Source: Merdicola sp905200315
GTDB taxonomy: Bacteria; Bacillota; Clostridia; TANB77; CAG-508
NCBI GenBank assembly: GCA_902461935.1
Contig: CABPZP010000001.1
Location: 62,001-126,000 of the forward strand
Direction of reading: 5' to 3'
DNA: 64,000 bases
Shown here: positions 1 through 8,556 of the stretch, piece after piece
Position numbering within the stretch: position 1 is the first letter of the stretch
How the letters are laid out: every line of letters starts with the position of its first letter
The notes under the pieces: model-generated
What the model saw: the letters and a program-made list of their open reading frames with translations, nothing else
Told to the model about the DNA's origin: nothing
The model's database searches: none
Translations under genes and position numbers: made by a program

Positions 1-120
1 GTTACTTCCACTTTTTCCCCATTCGCTTGTTCCTGCTATTTTTAATAATAAATTACATCCATATTTTAGTGTATTATTTTCTAAGTTTATTTCTGATTTT
101 GTATTTGTTATTATGGACAC
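1..120 (-). other. possible 3'-open coding fragment running off the left edge
   Basis: On the minus strand one frame stays open from position 120 (GTG) to position 1, giving about 40 residues with ordinary composition and the motif KIAGTSEWGKSGS near the edge. There is no ribosome site in front of the GTG and an in-frame stop lies at 121-123. It may be the body of a gene cut by the junction with the TnpV remnant at about 97-120. No family is recognised. Confidence 0.25.
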
Positions 121-378
121 TTAAGATTAGAATATTTAAAATCACATAAAAAAGCCGAATATATAATAATGTTTATGAACAAAACTTTAAGAAAACATAT
201 TGTAGAAACTGACCAACAAGCTAAAAGAAGGTTTGAACTACTTATTAAACAAATGCTAAAAAGAAATCCTATTGATGAAAACTTGAAAGATACTGACCCT
301 TTAGAATGGACTGGGCTTATGAATAATTATAAGCATTTAGCAGAAGAAATTGTATTAAATGAATTGATTTATTGTTAA
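97..378 (+). pseudogene. 5'-truncated TnpV-type transposon protein
   Basis: The frame is open from 97 to the stop at 378. It reads YYGHLRLEYLKSHKK, then an ATG at 169 and the segment LRKHIVETDQQAKRRF, ending WTGLMNNYKHLAEEIVLNELIY. This matches the TnpV family (named from the clostridial transposon Tn4451), usually about 110-120 residues. The first 20 or so family residues are missing because of a stop at 94-96, so this is a transposon scar or a short product from the ATG at 169. No other genes of such a transposon are next to it. Confidence 0.6.
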
Positions 379-382
379 ATTC

Positions 383-418
383 ATTTGAGCAGAGACTTAC
401 TTGAATCTCTGCTCAAAT
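383..418. terminator. 13-bp perfect hairpin after the tnpV remnant
   Basis: The arms ATTTGAGCAGAGA and TCTCTGCTCAAAT flank a 10-base loop. It lies between the converging TnpV remnant and the ABC transporter gene. The following T-tract is weak on both strands, so a bidirectional terminator role is an inference. Confidence 0.5.
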
Positions 419-443
419 TACATATATTGTCTTAAAATTTTTA

Positions 444-2178
444 TTAATTATTTTGAACTTTTTCCTTACTCATGTACAAATTATAATAATATCCTTGTTT
501 TTCAATAAGTTCTTCATGATTTCCCATTTCTACAATCTTCTTATCATCTATAAATATAATTAGATCAGCATCTTTAATTGTATTTATTCTATGTGCAATT
601 ACAAAAGATATTTTATTTTTTAAAATAACTTTATTTGCTTCCATAACATTTTTTTCAAATTCCAAATCTAAATTTGATGTTACTTCATCAAGTATTACAA
701 CACTTCCATCTTTTAGAATTGCTCTAGCAAAACTTAATAATTGCTTTTCACCATAAGATAATATATCTGTTCCGAGCATCTATAATTGTATCATATCCAT
801 TATCAAAAGTTTCTATTTTATCATTTATACCTATTTCTTTACAAACTTTTATAACATCTTCTAATTGCACATTATCATTTCCATACATTAGGTTATCTTT
901 TATAGACATATTTAAAATGACAGGGTCTTGGAATACATATGAAATATTTTTTCTTAATTCACTTAACTTGTATTTTGTATAATCAATTCCATTTATTAAG
1001 ATTTGACCTTCTGTTAAATTATAAAATCGTGGAATTAAATTAACAAATGATGTTTTTCCCGCTCCGCTTTTTCCAACAACTGCAATTGTTATTGACTTAT
1101 CTATTTTTAAGTTTATATTTTCTAATATTGTGTTTACACCATCATAACTTAATTTTACATCTTTAAATTCTATTGAATCAATTTTTTCTAATTCTATTGT
1201 TCCTTTATCATCTTCTTTATTAATACTTACAATTTCTAAAATATTTATAAAACAATTATATTTGTTCATTACTCCATGTGTATGTTCTAATAGACTGTTC
1301 ATATGGCTACTAATATCACTGATATAATCTACTATTAGAATTATTGTTGAACCTAATCCAACACCTATTATGAGTTGATTTCCACCAATAATCAAAGTTA
1401 CGATTGTAGCAAAAAATGTTAATAAAGCAAATAAAGCTGTATGTAATCCTAAAATTTTACTAGATTTAATTAGTTCACATTTTGCTTTTCCTAACATTGA
1501 CTTAATATCATTAATATTTATTTCTTCTAATCTTAATGTTTTTGTAGTTGAAAAGCTATCTATATATTCATTAATTTTGCCTTGCAAATCAATTATAGAT
1601 TGCTGTAATTTTCTATAAGTTTTCATATTATTATTATAAAATGGTATCAATATAATATAAGATAGAATGAATATTCCTATAACAACTAATGCAATTTTCC
1701 AGTCTATAAATAACATTATAATTGATGTAATTAAAATACTTCTTATTCTTACTGCAAATATTCCTAAAAAATTCCATACAAATAATTGTGAAGATTCAAA
1801 ACTTTGCGTTGTTGTTAAAATAAATAAATTACCTACTTGTATTTTATCTAATTTGCTAATATCTGCATCTTGTATACTATTAAATACTTTATTTTTTATT
1901 TGCATATCATTATCATAATAACATGTTTTTCTTTGAATTTCCGAATATTTATCAAAGAAAAATCTAATTACTATAATTACAATCAAAATTGATGATAATA
2001 TCAATACCATATTTACATTTTTATCTGGTATATAGTTGTCAATTACTTGAGATAGTATATATTGATAAAATATAAGATATGGTAAAGATTGTAAAAACAT
2101 AATTATTCCAATTTTTAGTGTTTTATTTTTATTGGTAGTAAAATTAAACATTTCCTTTAATATTTTTTTATTAAGCAT
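444..2178 (-). pseudogene. ABC exporter half-transporter with a frameshift in its ATPase domain
   Basis: Two minus-strand frames make one protein of about 577 residues. The first part (start 2178) has six likely membrane segments and a Walker A (VGKSGAGKTS) and Q-loop (FQDP). It leaves frame after GYDTIIDA near position 776, and the second frame (from 779) continues with the signature SYGEKQ, Walker B VVILDEVTS with its catalytic Glu, and the switch histidine (IAHR). One base gained or lost near 776 separates the halves. The start has an AGGAG site inside the previous gene, and the two genes overlap by 8 bp, so this is the partner of the 2171-3940 subunit in a heterodimeric multidrug or peptide exporter. 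Decay and sequencing error are both possible. Confidence 0.8.
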
Positions 2179-3940
2179 ATTCTTCTCCTATTTTATTCAA
2201 ATTTAAACTATATACTTCATTATAATTTTTGTTTTCTAATAATTCTTCATGTGTTCCACATATCGCTTCTCCATTATTTATATAAATTATTTTTTCAAAT
2301 TTTGTAGCTAATTCAATATCATGAGTAACAAATATTTTGCTTGACTTGTCTTCTAATGACATTAAATTTTCTAATATTTTCTTTTTATTTATTCTATCAA
2401 TTGCACTAAAAGAATCATCAAAAATCATTATTGGTTTTGGTTTTGTATATGCTCTTACCAATACTAATCTTTGTTTTTGACCTTTTGATAATACCATTCC
2501 ATTTCTTCCAATTGCACTTTCATAGCCTTTTTCAAATTTTGTTACATCTTTATGAAATGAGAAGAAATTTGAAAGTTCTACTATTTCTGGATATGTTATT
2601 TGGGGTACTAATATTTTTATGTTTTCCGCAATAGTTTTTGAAAATAAATATGAGTCTTGTAATACTAAGCAAATATTTTCTCTTACACATTTTTTATTTA
2701 AATCTCTAACTTCATATTCTCCTATTTTTATGCTACCTTCATAATCATAAAATCCTACTAATGTTTTTAGTAATATAGATTTTCCGCTTCCTGTACTACC
2801 TGCAATCATTACTTTTTCATTTGGATTAATTGTAAAGTTTAAATTTTTCAAAACTGTTTTATCATTAACCTTAATGTTAGCATTTTTAAATGTTATTGTT
2901 GTATTTTCTATTTCAATATTTTTATTTTCAGTCTTTTCATCTTCTAAAGTTAGATTTAATAAATTGTCTAGTCTTTTATATGAAGCAATGCATAAATTTA
3001 AAAATTCTAATATTTCTGCTAAATCTGTAAATGCTCTTGTTATTTTATTAGAGTAATTTATCGTTACATATATACTTCCTATTGAAATAAAGCCTTGAGC
3101 ATATAAAAAGCTACTTAATATAAATATAAATGGAGCTTGAATTTTTACAATATTTACAGACAACATATTATACCAACTATCAATTATTACTTTGCTTTTA
3201 TTTGCTTCAAAATTTTTTACATTTATTTTATTAAACCTTTCTTTTTCCTTTTTTTGTAAATTGTTAATCTTCATAAATTTTATATTTGAATAATTATCAT
3301 TTAACTCTGAATACATTTCTCTTTGTACTTTTATTCTATTTTCTATAATTGGTTTGGATTTCTTAAAATACCATATTGATAATAGAATTATAATTGAAAT
3401 TGCTGCAATCATAATACTTGATAATCTTAAATCTAAATTTACAAGTTGGGATATTGCAAAAATAATTATTAATACAATATCTAATATGTATGTAAATTGT
3501 TTTTCTATAAAATTTACTATATTATTTACATCATCTGTCGAATTTTGTACTAAATCTGCAAGTGAATTTTTATAAAAGTCTTGATATGTTAAATTCTGTA
3601 TATGATCAAATAACTTTAGTTTTAAATCAAATTGGAATTCTTGTATTATTTTATTTTTAACTATTGTTCTTATATATGTTGATAAAACAATTATTCCTTC
3701 AATCAGTAGCAAAAATATACATACTATTGGAATAAATGACAATTTATTATTAAATACACTAATAAAATTCTCTATTATAGCATTATTAACATTTTGATTT
3801 AATAATACATCTATAAAATATTGTATTACCACTGGTATATATGTTGTTAAATAATTTAGTACTATGCTTAATATAAAAAATATAAGTATTAATAATTTTG
3901 TATGCTTAAAACTTGACATTATTGTTTTAAAAACTTTCAT
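2171..3940 (-). CDS. ABC exporter, ATP-binding and permease subunit
   Basis: A 589-residue type I ABC exporter half: transmembrane domain (about 1-330) followed by an ATPase with Walker A AGSTGSGKS, Q-loop (LVLQDS), signature LSKGQKQR, Walker B IMIFDDSFS and H-loop FVTHD. Asp stands where the catalytic Glu of Walker B is expected, the usual picture of a heterodimer with one degenerate ATP site; the neighbour at 444-2178 has the canonical Glu. An AGGAG site precedes the ATG. First gene of a two-gene operon. The substrate cannot be told. Confidence 0.9.
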   Translation of the reverse strand: MKVFKTIMSSFKHTKLLILIFFILSIVLNYLTTYIPVVIQYFIDVLLNQNVNNAIIENFISVFNNKLSFIPIVCIFLLLIEGIIVLSTYIRTIVKNKIIQEFQFDLKLKLFDHIQNLTYQDFYKNSLADLVQNSTDDVNNIVNFIEKQFTYILDIVLIIIFAISQLVNLDLRLSSIMIAAISIIILLSIWYFKKSKPIIENRIKVQREMYSELNDNYSNIKFMKINNLQKKEKERFNKINVKNFEANKSKVIIDSWYNMLSVNIVKIQAPFIFILSSFLYAQGFISIGSIYVTINYSNKITRAFTDLAEILEFLNLCIASYKRLDNLLNLTLEDEKTENKNIEIENTTITFKNANIKVNDKTVLKNLNFTINPNEKVMIAGSTGSGKSILLKTLVGFYDYEGSIKIGEYEVRDLNKKCVRENICLVLQDSYLFSKTIAENIKILVPQITYPEIVELSNFFSFHKDVTKFEKGYESAIGRNGMVLSKGQKQRLVLVRAYTKPKPIMIFDDSFSAIDRINKKKILENLMSLEDKSSKIFVTHDIELATKFEKIIYINNGEAICGTHEELLENKNYNEVYSLNLNKIGEEYA

Positions 3941-4060
3941 TCTACATCTCCTAAATTTATTTTATCTTTGATTTTATTTTCATTCATTCTAAAATTAATT
4001 TTTTATATTCAAAATTATAACAATAAAACCTATTTATTTCAACGAAAACGGCGAATTTTC

Positions 4061-4089
4061 TTGACTTTCGACACAATTCATAGTATAAA
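4061..4089 (+). promoter_or_regulatory. sigma-A type promoter with a 0A-box-like heptamer in the spacer
   Basis: TTGACT, a 17-base spacer and TATAAA read rightward into the IS91-like remnant at 4110. The spacer contains TTCGACA, the reverse complement of the Spo0A box TGTCGAA. No intact gene lies downstream on this strand. Confidence 0.5.
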
Positions 4090-4109
4090 ATATATGTATT
4101 TTATAGTAC

Positions 4110-4284
4110 GATGAAGGCTGGGAATACGAAGCTGCTAAATTTTATGGATATAATCCTGATAAAATAAAAGATGATGATTCTTTACCTTTTTAAACTTCAA
4201 AATTTTTATATATTTTGAGGCTTTTTTATGATGCCTGTTTATTTTTTTATAATTTTTCTTCTAAAACAGGAATTTCCTATAATA
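4110..4284 (+). repeat. second copy of the 175-bp right end of the IS91-like element
   Basis: Almost identical to 11581-11755; the only mismatch seen is aata versus aaga near the left end. It contains the last 27 codons or so of the small ORF at 11410-11664 (GWEYEAAKFYGYNPDKIK then a stop) plus the downstream hairpin region, ending with CAGGAATTTCCTATAATA. It is a solo remnant of that element. Confidence 0.85.
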
Positions 4285-4294
4285 TGAATAGAGT

Positions 4295-4319
4295 TTAAAG
4301 TGCAATTTTTGCACTTTAA
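4295..4319 (-). terminator. terminator-like hairpin after the phosphatase gene
   Basis: TTAAAGTGCAA, a 3-base loop and TTGCACTTTAA form an 11-bp stem about 60 bases past the stop of the minus-strand phosphatase gene. The right arm sequence recurs at 4329-4341. Confidence 0.5.
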
Positions 4320-4379
4320 GCTTGTGTAAATTGCACTTTATTTTACCCTTTCCAACTCATAGCCCATATCTTATATTTC

Positions 4380-5008
4380 TTATAATTTCATTTGTTCTAA
4401 ATTTACTAATTCATTTTTCCTAAAAGTCATTTTCAATAAGCATGGAGATTTTATAGCCAACTCATTTTCCTTGTATTCAAGATTTAATCTTTCGTTTACT
4501 TTGCAAAAACTTAACAAATAGAATTTTATTGTTCCACCATGACTTATAACAGCTATTCTCTTTCCTTTATATTTCTCAAGTAATTCATTAAAAAAATCAT
4601 TCATCCTTTTATTAGTATCATTTGCGCTTTCACCATCGCGAGTTTTAAATTCTGGAAAGGCTAATTGTTCACGAGATGGGTCTCTGTTTTCTTTATTATT
4701 CATAAATTTTGCTAAATCATCCATATTTCCAAGTTTTCTTTCACTCAATCTTTTGTCTATGTTATATTGTAAATTGTTCTTATATGCTATATATTTTGCA
4801 GTAGCTTTTGCTCTTGTATAGTTGCTTTTCCAAATAACATCAAGATTTTGTAATTCTGTATTTTCGCTTAATTTCTTAGATTGTTCTTCTCCTTTTATAG
4901 ACAATATTTCTTTTTCATTAATCATTTGAGAATTTTCATTTGTGTTTCTAATCCCATTTTCCTCAACTGTATCAGAATGTCTAATAAATAAATAACGGTA
5001 TCATTCAT
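4380..5008 (-). pseudogene. histidine phosphatase (phosphoglycerate mutase-like), frameshifted near its start
   Basis: The ATG at 5008 has a GGAGAAGG site and encodes MNDTVIYL. The frame is then lost, and another frame continues FIRHSDT, which holds the RHG-type catalytic Arg-His, and runs to 4380. The second catalytic motif VISHGGT and the SNYTRAKATA region typical of the branch are present. A one-base deletion at about 4984 in a T/A-rich run explains the break. The product would be about 208 residues. Substrate unknown. The break removes the normal translation route, so the gene is probably inactive unless the base is a sequence error. Confidence 0.75.
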
Positions 5009-5065
5009 TTTAAATAGCCTTCTCCACTTTTTTATATTATATATTTTTTTATTTGTAAAATATTA

Positions 5066-5518
5066 CTAAAGTTCAAATTTGTATAAAGTTTCACCTGTTT
5101 TTAATTTTTTTATAAAAATTGCTCCAAACTTTTCATAATAATTTTTTAAGTCTGTTTTTAGATATATTGTTGTAAATCCTCTATTTTTTGCCTCTTTTAA
5201 TATGGCATCATTTAATATTCTAGAATATCCTTTTTTTCTATATTCTTTTTTTACATACATTGTAGCATACCACGGCTTTAGTTTTTTTTCTTCTTCACAA
5301 TCTTTGGGAAATATAGATATAAATCCTATCAACTTATTATTATCTACTAAAATTAACTTGCAAAAAAATTCATCATTAAATGCATTATAAATTTTCTCTT
5401 TTTTTCTTTCTATTCTACATTTTCTATTTTCTTCTTTATTGTCTGCCCATTCATCATATTCTAATTTTGCAACTTCATCTAAATATTCTAATTTATTTTT
5501 TAAATTATATATTTGCAT
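5066..5518 (-). CDS. GNAT family N-acetyltransferase
   Basis: About 150 residues with the GNAT core: a beta strand LVDNNKLIGFISIF, then ATMYVKKEYRKKGYSRIL, which carries the acetyl-CoA pyrophosphate loop (R/K-x-x-G-Y/x-S), and a C-terminal YYEKFGAIF strand. I place the start at 5518 because TGGAGAAAAAAT lies just before that ATG; an upstream ATG at 5557 would lie deeper in the previous gene. Overlaps the P-loop kinase gene by 14 bp, so probably co-translated. The acceptor substrate is unknown; antibiotic or small-molecule acetylation is only one possibility. Confidence 0.8.
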   Translation of the reverse strand: MQIYNLKNKLEYLDEVAKLEYDEWADNKEENRKCRIERKKEKIYNAFNDEFFCKLILVDNNKLIGFISIFPKDCEEEKKLKPWYATMYVKKEYRKKGYSRILNDAILKEAKNRGFTTIYLKTDLKNYYEKFGAIFIKKLKTGETLYKFEL

Positions 5519-6014
5519 ATTTTTTCTCCATATTACGTATATAATTATCAGCCTCATCTCTAGATTTAAAAATAAATATACTATGATTCATTTTATATTT
5601 ATCCAATAACTTATAAATTTGTGGCAACTTTTCGTTAGTAAAATTAATAATGCATTGTTTAAAATTTTCATCTAGTTTCTCTTCTACCCAAGGCAAATCG
5701 TCTCTTTTTTGGCCGATTCGTGATTTTGCGCCTTCAAGACAAACTTGAGTTGGAAAATCCAACAAAAATATAGTATCACATTCATTCATTCTTAATTCTA
5801 ATGTTTTTTGATAATTTCCATCTATAATCCATTTATCCGTTTTAAAGATTTCTTTTAATTTTTCTTCTAGCTCTTCTTTTGTAATATGTGTACCATCTTT
5901 TTTATGATATAGCATATCTATGTGATATAATGGTAATTTAGTAATATTTTTTAACTTTTTAGAAAATGAACTTTTTCCGGCACCAGGACTTCCAATAACA
6001 ATTATTTTTTCCAT
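5505..6014 (-). CDS. P-loop nucleotide kinase-like protein (FlaR / topology modulation family)
   Basis: About 169 residues. An N-terminal Walker A GSPGAGKSSF is followed by YHIDMLYHKKDG, WIIDGNYQKTLELRMNECD and FLLDFPTQVCLEGAKSR, the order found in the adenylate kinase-like 'DNA topology modulation protein FlaR' family. The start at 6014 follows AAGGAGAAAAAA, which itself overlaps an upstream in-frame ATG at 6029. Likely phosphorylates a nucleotide or small substrate; the historical name does not establish a role in topology. Forms an operon with the downstream GNAT gene. Confidence 0.75.
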   Translation of the reverse strand: MEKIIVIGSPGAGKSSFSKKLKNITKLPLYHIDMLYHKKDGTHITKEELEEKLKEIFKTDKWIIDGNYQKTLELRMNECDTIFLLDFPTQVCLEGAKSRIGQKRDDLPWVEEKLDENFKQCIINFTNEKLPQIYKLLDKYKMNHSIFIFKSRDEADNYIRNMEKKYANI

Positions 6015-6205
6015 TTTTTTCTCCTTCATTTACTATTTATATTTAACATTATAACATATTTTTTAATTTAATCTATATTTCCCCTACATTTTCTGATTTT
6101 CCCACTCATATCCCCTGTCGGGTTTTGTTTTCCAATCAAAAAATGTTACAATAAAAACATAGTAATACAAACAATTACTAAAAACAACAGAAAGGAGGCA
6201 AAAAA

Positions 6206-7405
6206 GTGACAGGTAGTATTGAAAAGCGAGGAAAAAACAGTTACAGGCTAGTAGTATTCAAAGGATATGACCTAGATGGCAGACCAATAAGACATCAAAA
6301 AACAATACACTGCAAGAAAAAATCAGAAGCACAAATAGAACTTGCAAAATTTCTAACAGAAGTAGAAAGTGGACAAATAGTAGACGGAAGCATTCCAACA
6401 TTTGCACAATATGTAGAAATATGGACAAAAGATTATGCATTAAAAGAACTAGCACCATCAACTTACTACAGATACAAACGCATGCTAGAAACAAGGATTA
6501 CTCCATATTTTGGACATTATAAACTAAATAAAATCAAGCCAACAGACATTATGAGATTTTATGATTTGCTTGAAGAAGATACTCAAATTGTTAGAAGAAA
6601 AAACAATAATGGAAAGAAAACAAGAAAACCACTATCTCAAAAGACAATATTAGAACATCATCGTTTGCTATCAGCAATGCTTCATAAAGCAGTATATTGG
6701 CAACTTATTGTAAGCAATCCTGCTGAACGTGTTCAACCACCGAAAACATCTAAGCCATTAAGACGTCATTATGATGAAGATCAAACTAAAATTCTTGTTG
6801 ATAATTTGCAAAAGTTAAAAGGCAATCAAATTAAATATCGTACTGCAATTTTACTTGATATTTTTACTGGAGCAAGGCTTGGTGAACTTGTTGGGCTTGA
6901 ATGGAGTGATATTGATTTAAAAAATGGTATTATCAATATTAATAAGTCTAGTCAATATCTTTCTGAAAAAGGAGTTTTTACTAAGGCACCTAAAACAGAA
7001 AGTTCAATAAGAGATGTTGCAATACCTGATTTTATTGTTTCTTTACTTGAGAAATATAAGTTATGGTATGATGAACAAAAAACGATTGTAGGCGATTTCT
7101 GGCACGAATCTAATAGGCTATTTGTTCAAGATGATGGTAAACCTATTCATCCATCTACAATTAGCAAATGGTTTGAACAGTTCGTTAAAAAGATTGGATT
7201 GCCTGTAATTAATTTTCATGGTTTAAGACATACAAATGCAACTCTTCTTATTTCTCAACAAGTTGATGTTGCAACAGTATCTGCTAGACTTGGTCATGCA
7301 CAAATTACTACTACATACAATTTCTATGTTCACCCACTAAAATCTCATGATAGGACTGCTGGAAATGTATTAGAGAATTTGTTAATTTCATGCAAGGCAG
7401 ATTAG
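6206..7405 (+). CDS. site-specific tyrosine recombinase (phage/ICE integrase)
   Basis: A 399-residue integrase starting at GTG after AAAGGAGGCAAAAAA. It has an AP2-like arm-binding N-terminus (GSIEKRGKNSYRLVVFKGYD), a SAM-like core-binding domain (about 65-170) and a catalytic domain with Arg in GARLGELVGLEW, the HGLRH motif, the LGHAQITTTYNFY motif and the terminal Tyr. It resembles Tn916/prophage integrases. No excisionase, replication or structural phage genes accompany it, and no tRNA lies beside it, so it probably mobilises or once mobilised a small island that includes the RloAB genes to its right. Confidence 0.92.
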   Translation: MTGSIEKRGKNSYRLVVFKGYDLDGRPIRHQKTIHCKKKSEAQIELAKFLTEVESGQIVDGSIPTFAQYVEIWTKDYALKELAPSTYYRYKRMLETRITPYFGHYKLNKIKPTDIMRFYDLLEEDTQIVRRKNNNGKKTRKPLSQKTILEHHRLLSAMLHKAVYWQLIVSNPAERVQPPKTSKPLRRHYDEDQTKILVDNLQKLKGNQIKYRTAILLDIFTGARLGELVGLEWSDIDLKNGIININKSSQYLSEKGVFTKAPKTESSIRDVAIPDFIVSLLEKYKLWYDEQKTIVGDFWHESNRLFVQDDGKPIHPSTISKWFEQFVKKIGLPVINFHGLRHTNATLLISQQVDVATVSARLGHAQITTTYNFYVHPLKSHDRTAGNVLENLLISCKAD

Positions 7406-7520
7406 TAATTCAATATTATCTATAAATCTTTTTTGTGACTCTCATATTTATATTTTTTTGATTTACTTTGTTGTAAAAATGACTTTAAGAATTTTTATGA
7501 AATGAGATTTTCTTAGAGGT

Positions 7521-7569
7521 TCTATGTCAATTGGGAAGTTGATCCCCAATTTCTCCACAATTTGACATA
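7521..7569. repeat. nested inverted repeat downstream of the integrase
   Basis: Outer arms TATGTCAA and TTTGACATA enclose an inner inverted repeat AATTGGG...CCCCAATT. It lies in the 527-base gene-free stretch 7406-7932, whose only other visible structures are a TGTGAC direct repeat and a terminal hairpin. It may be a recombination or binding site; function not shown. Confidence 0.35.
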
Positions 7570-7823
7570 ATAGTGTTATTTTCAAGCATTATAGCAACCA
7601 ATTTGAAGGCAACAAAAAATCGCCACAACCATTCAAGCTGTAACGATTAAAAAAAATTTATAAATCAAAATTATTTCAAACTCGCCTTAGAGTTATGAGT
7701 CCGTAAGTGTTGATATTGCTAGATTTGGTGTAATTGTGTTATACTTTGTTAGAGTAAGTTAATCGGTGAAATTGGTGATTCTTTGTTTATGTTTAAATGT
7801 GTTTAAATTTTTTTTGTTGAGAG

Positions 7824-7840
7824 TGTGACCAAGATGTGAC
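7824..7840. repeat. TGTGAC direct repeat near the integrase island
   Basis: Two TGTGAC hexamers 11 bases apart (TGTGACCAAGATGTGAC). Closely spaced TGTGACC-type repeats are plausible integrase arm sites, but no second att copy is seen in this window. Confidence 0.3.
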
Positions 7841-7902
7841 AAAGAAACCGTATTTTAAAATCTGGACTTTTATATTCTAGTTCGTATCTTCAAATGCAAA
7901 AA

Positions 7903-7927
7903 CCGGACTCTTTAAATTAAAGTCCGG
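7903..7927. terminator. hairpin terminator between integrase region and rloB
   Basis: CCGGACT and AGTCCGG flank TTTAA-rich sequence just past the stop codon of the RloB-like gene. Likely terminates the minus-strand RloAB transcript. Confidence 0.5.
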
Positions 7928-7932
7928 GTATA

Positions 7933-8556
7933 TCACATACTATTTTTCTTTTTAATTTCTTCAATTACTTTATATGCACTTGTATGAGGATTAGCTCCTT
8001 CACTATCTATAACCTGTCCATTTTCCTCTTGATATTTTTCAATTTTTTTAGCATTTGCTATTGCAATATCTGTTTTGTTTCCAATTATAGGATACACATC
8101 CATACTTTCAGAATAATTAGGTATTCTATTTTTCATTTCATTTTTGACTTGTTTACTACTTTGGTAATTTTTTGATGTATATCCATAATGTAATATATAC
8201 CAATATTCAAATGTAGGTGTTGAAGATATTAATTCTATATCGTTTTGGTTGCATATTTCTTTTGCTTCGTTTATTTGATCTTGCTTATTTTGATTTACAT
8301 CAGTATCTATTAAAAGATATATTTTATCTCCATATTCTTTTTTAATATCTTCTTTTTTTATAAAATCAACTAAATCATTTGCCATGCCTACTGGGTCTGT
8401 ATGCCTTCCTGTAGAAAATTTAATAATGCATTCTCTACTAGAAAAATTTTTAAGATATGTTGTTTCTGTTTTATTTTTCCCCTCACATCCTATTGCAATA
8501 ATTGATTTTATTTTTCTCTGATTACAATTTCTTTTTCTCTGTTCTAATCTTCCCAT
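7933..8556 (-). CDS. rloB: RloB-like (TOPRIM-type) defence protein
   Basis: 207 residues. The N-terminal IIAIGCEGKNKTETTYLKNF carries the acidic EG-x-x-TE motif of RloB/OLD-type TOPRIM nucleases, and KIYLLIDTDVNQNKQDQI carries the D-x-D motif; the C-terminal half has the family pattern FEYWYILHYGY. Second gene of a pair with the AAA ATPase, overlapping it by 13 bp. RloAB/AbiL and PARIS pairs (AAA_15 ATPase plus TOPRIM-like effector) protect against phages by abortive infection; that role is inferred from family and context. Confidence 0.8.
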   Translation of the reverse strand: MGRLEQRKRNCNQRKIKSIIAIGCEGKNKTETTYLKNFSSRECIIKFSTGRHTDPVGMANDLVDFIKKEDIKKEYGDKIYLLIDTDVNQNKQDQINEAKEICNQNDIELISSTPTFEYWYILHYGYTSKNYQSSKQVKNEMKNRIPNYSESMDVYPIIGNKTDIAIANAKKIEKYQEENGQVIDSEGANPHTSAYKVIEEIKKKNSM

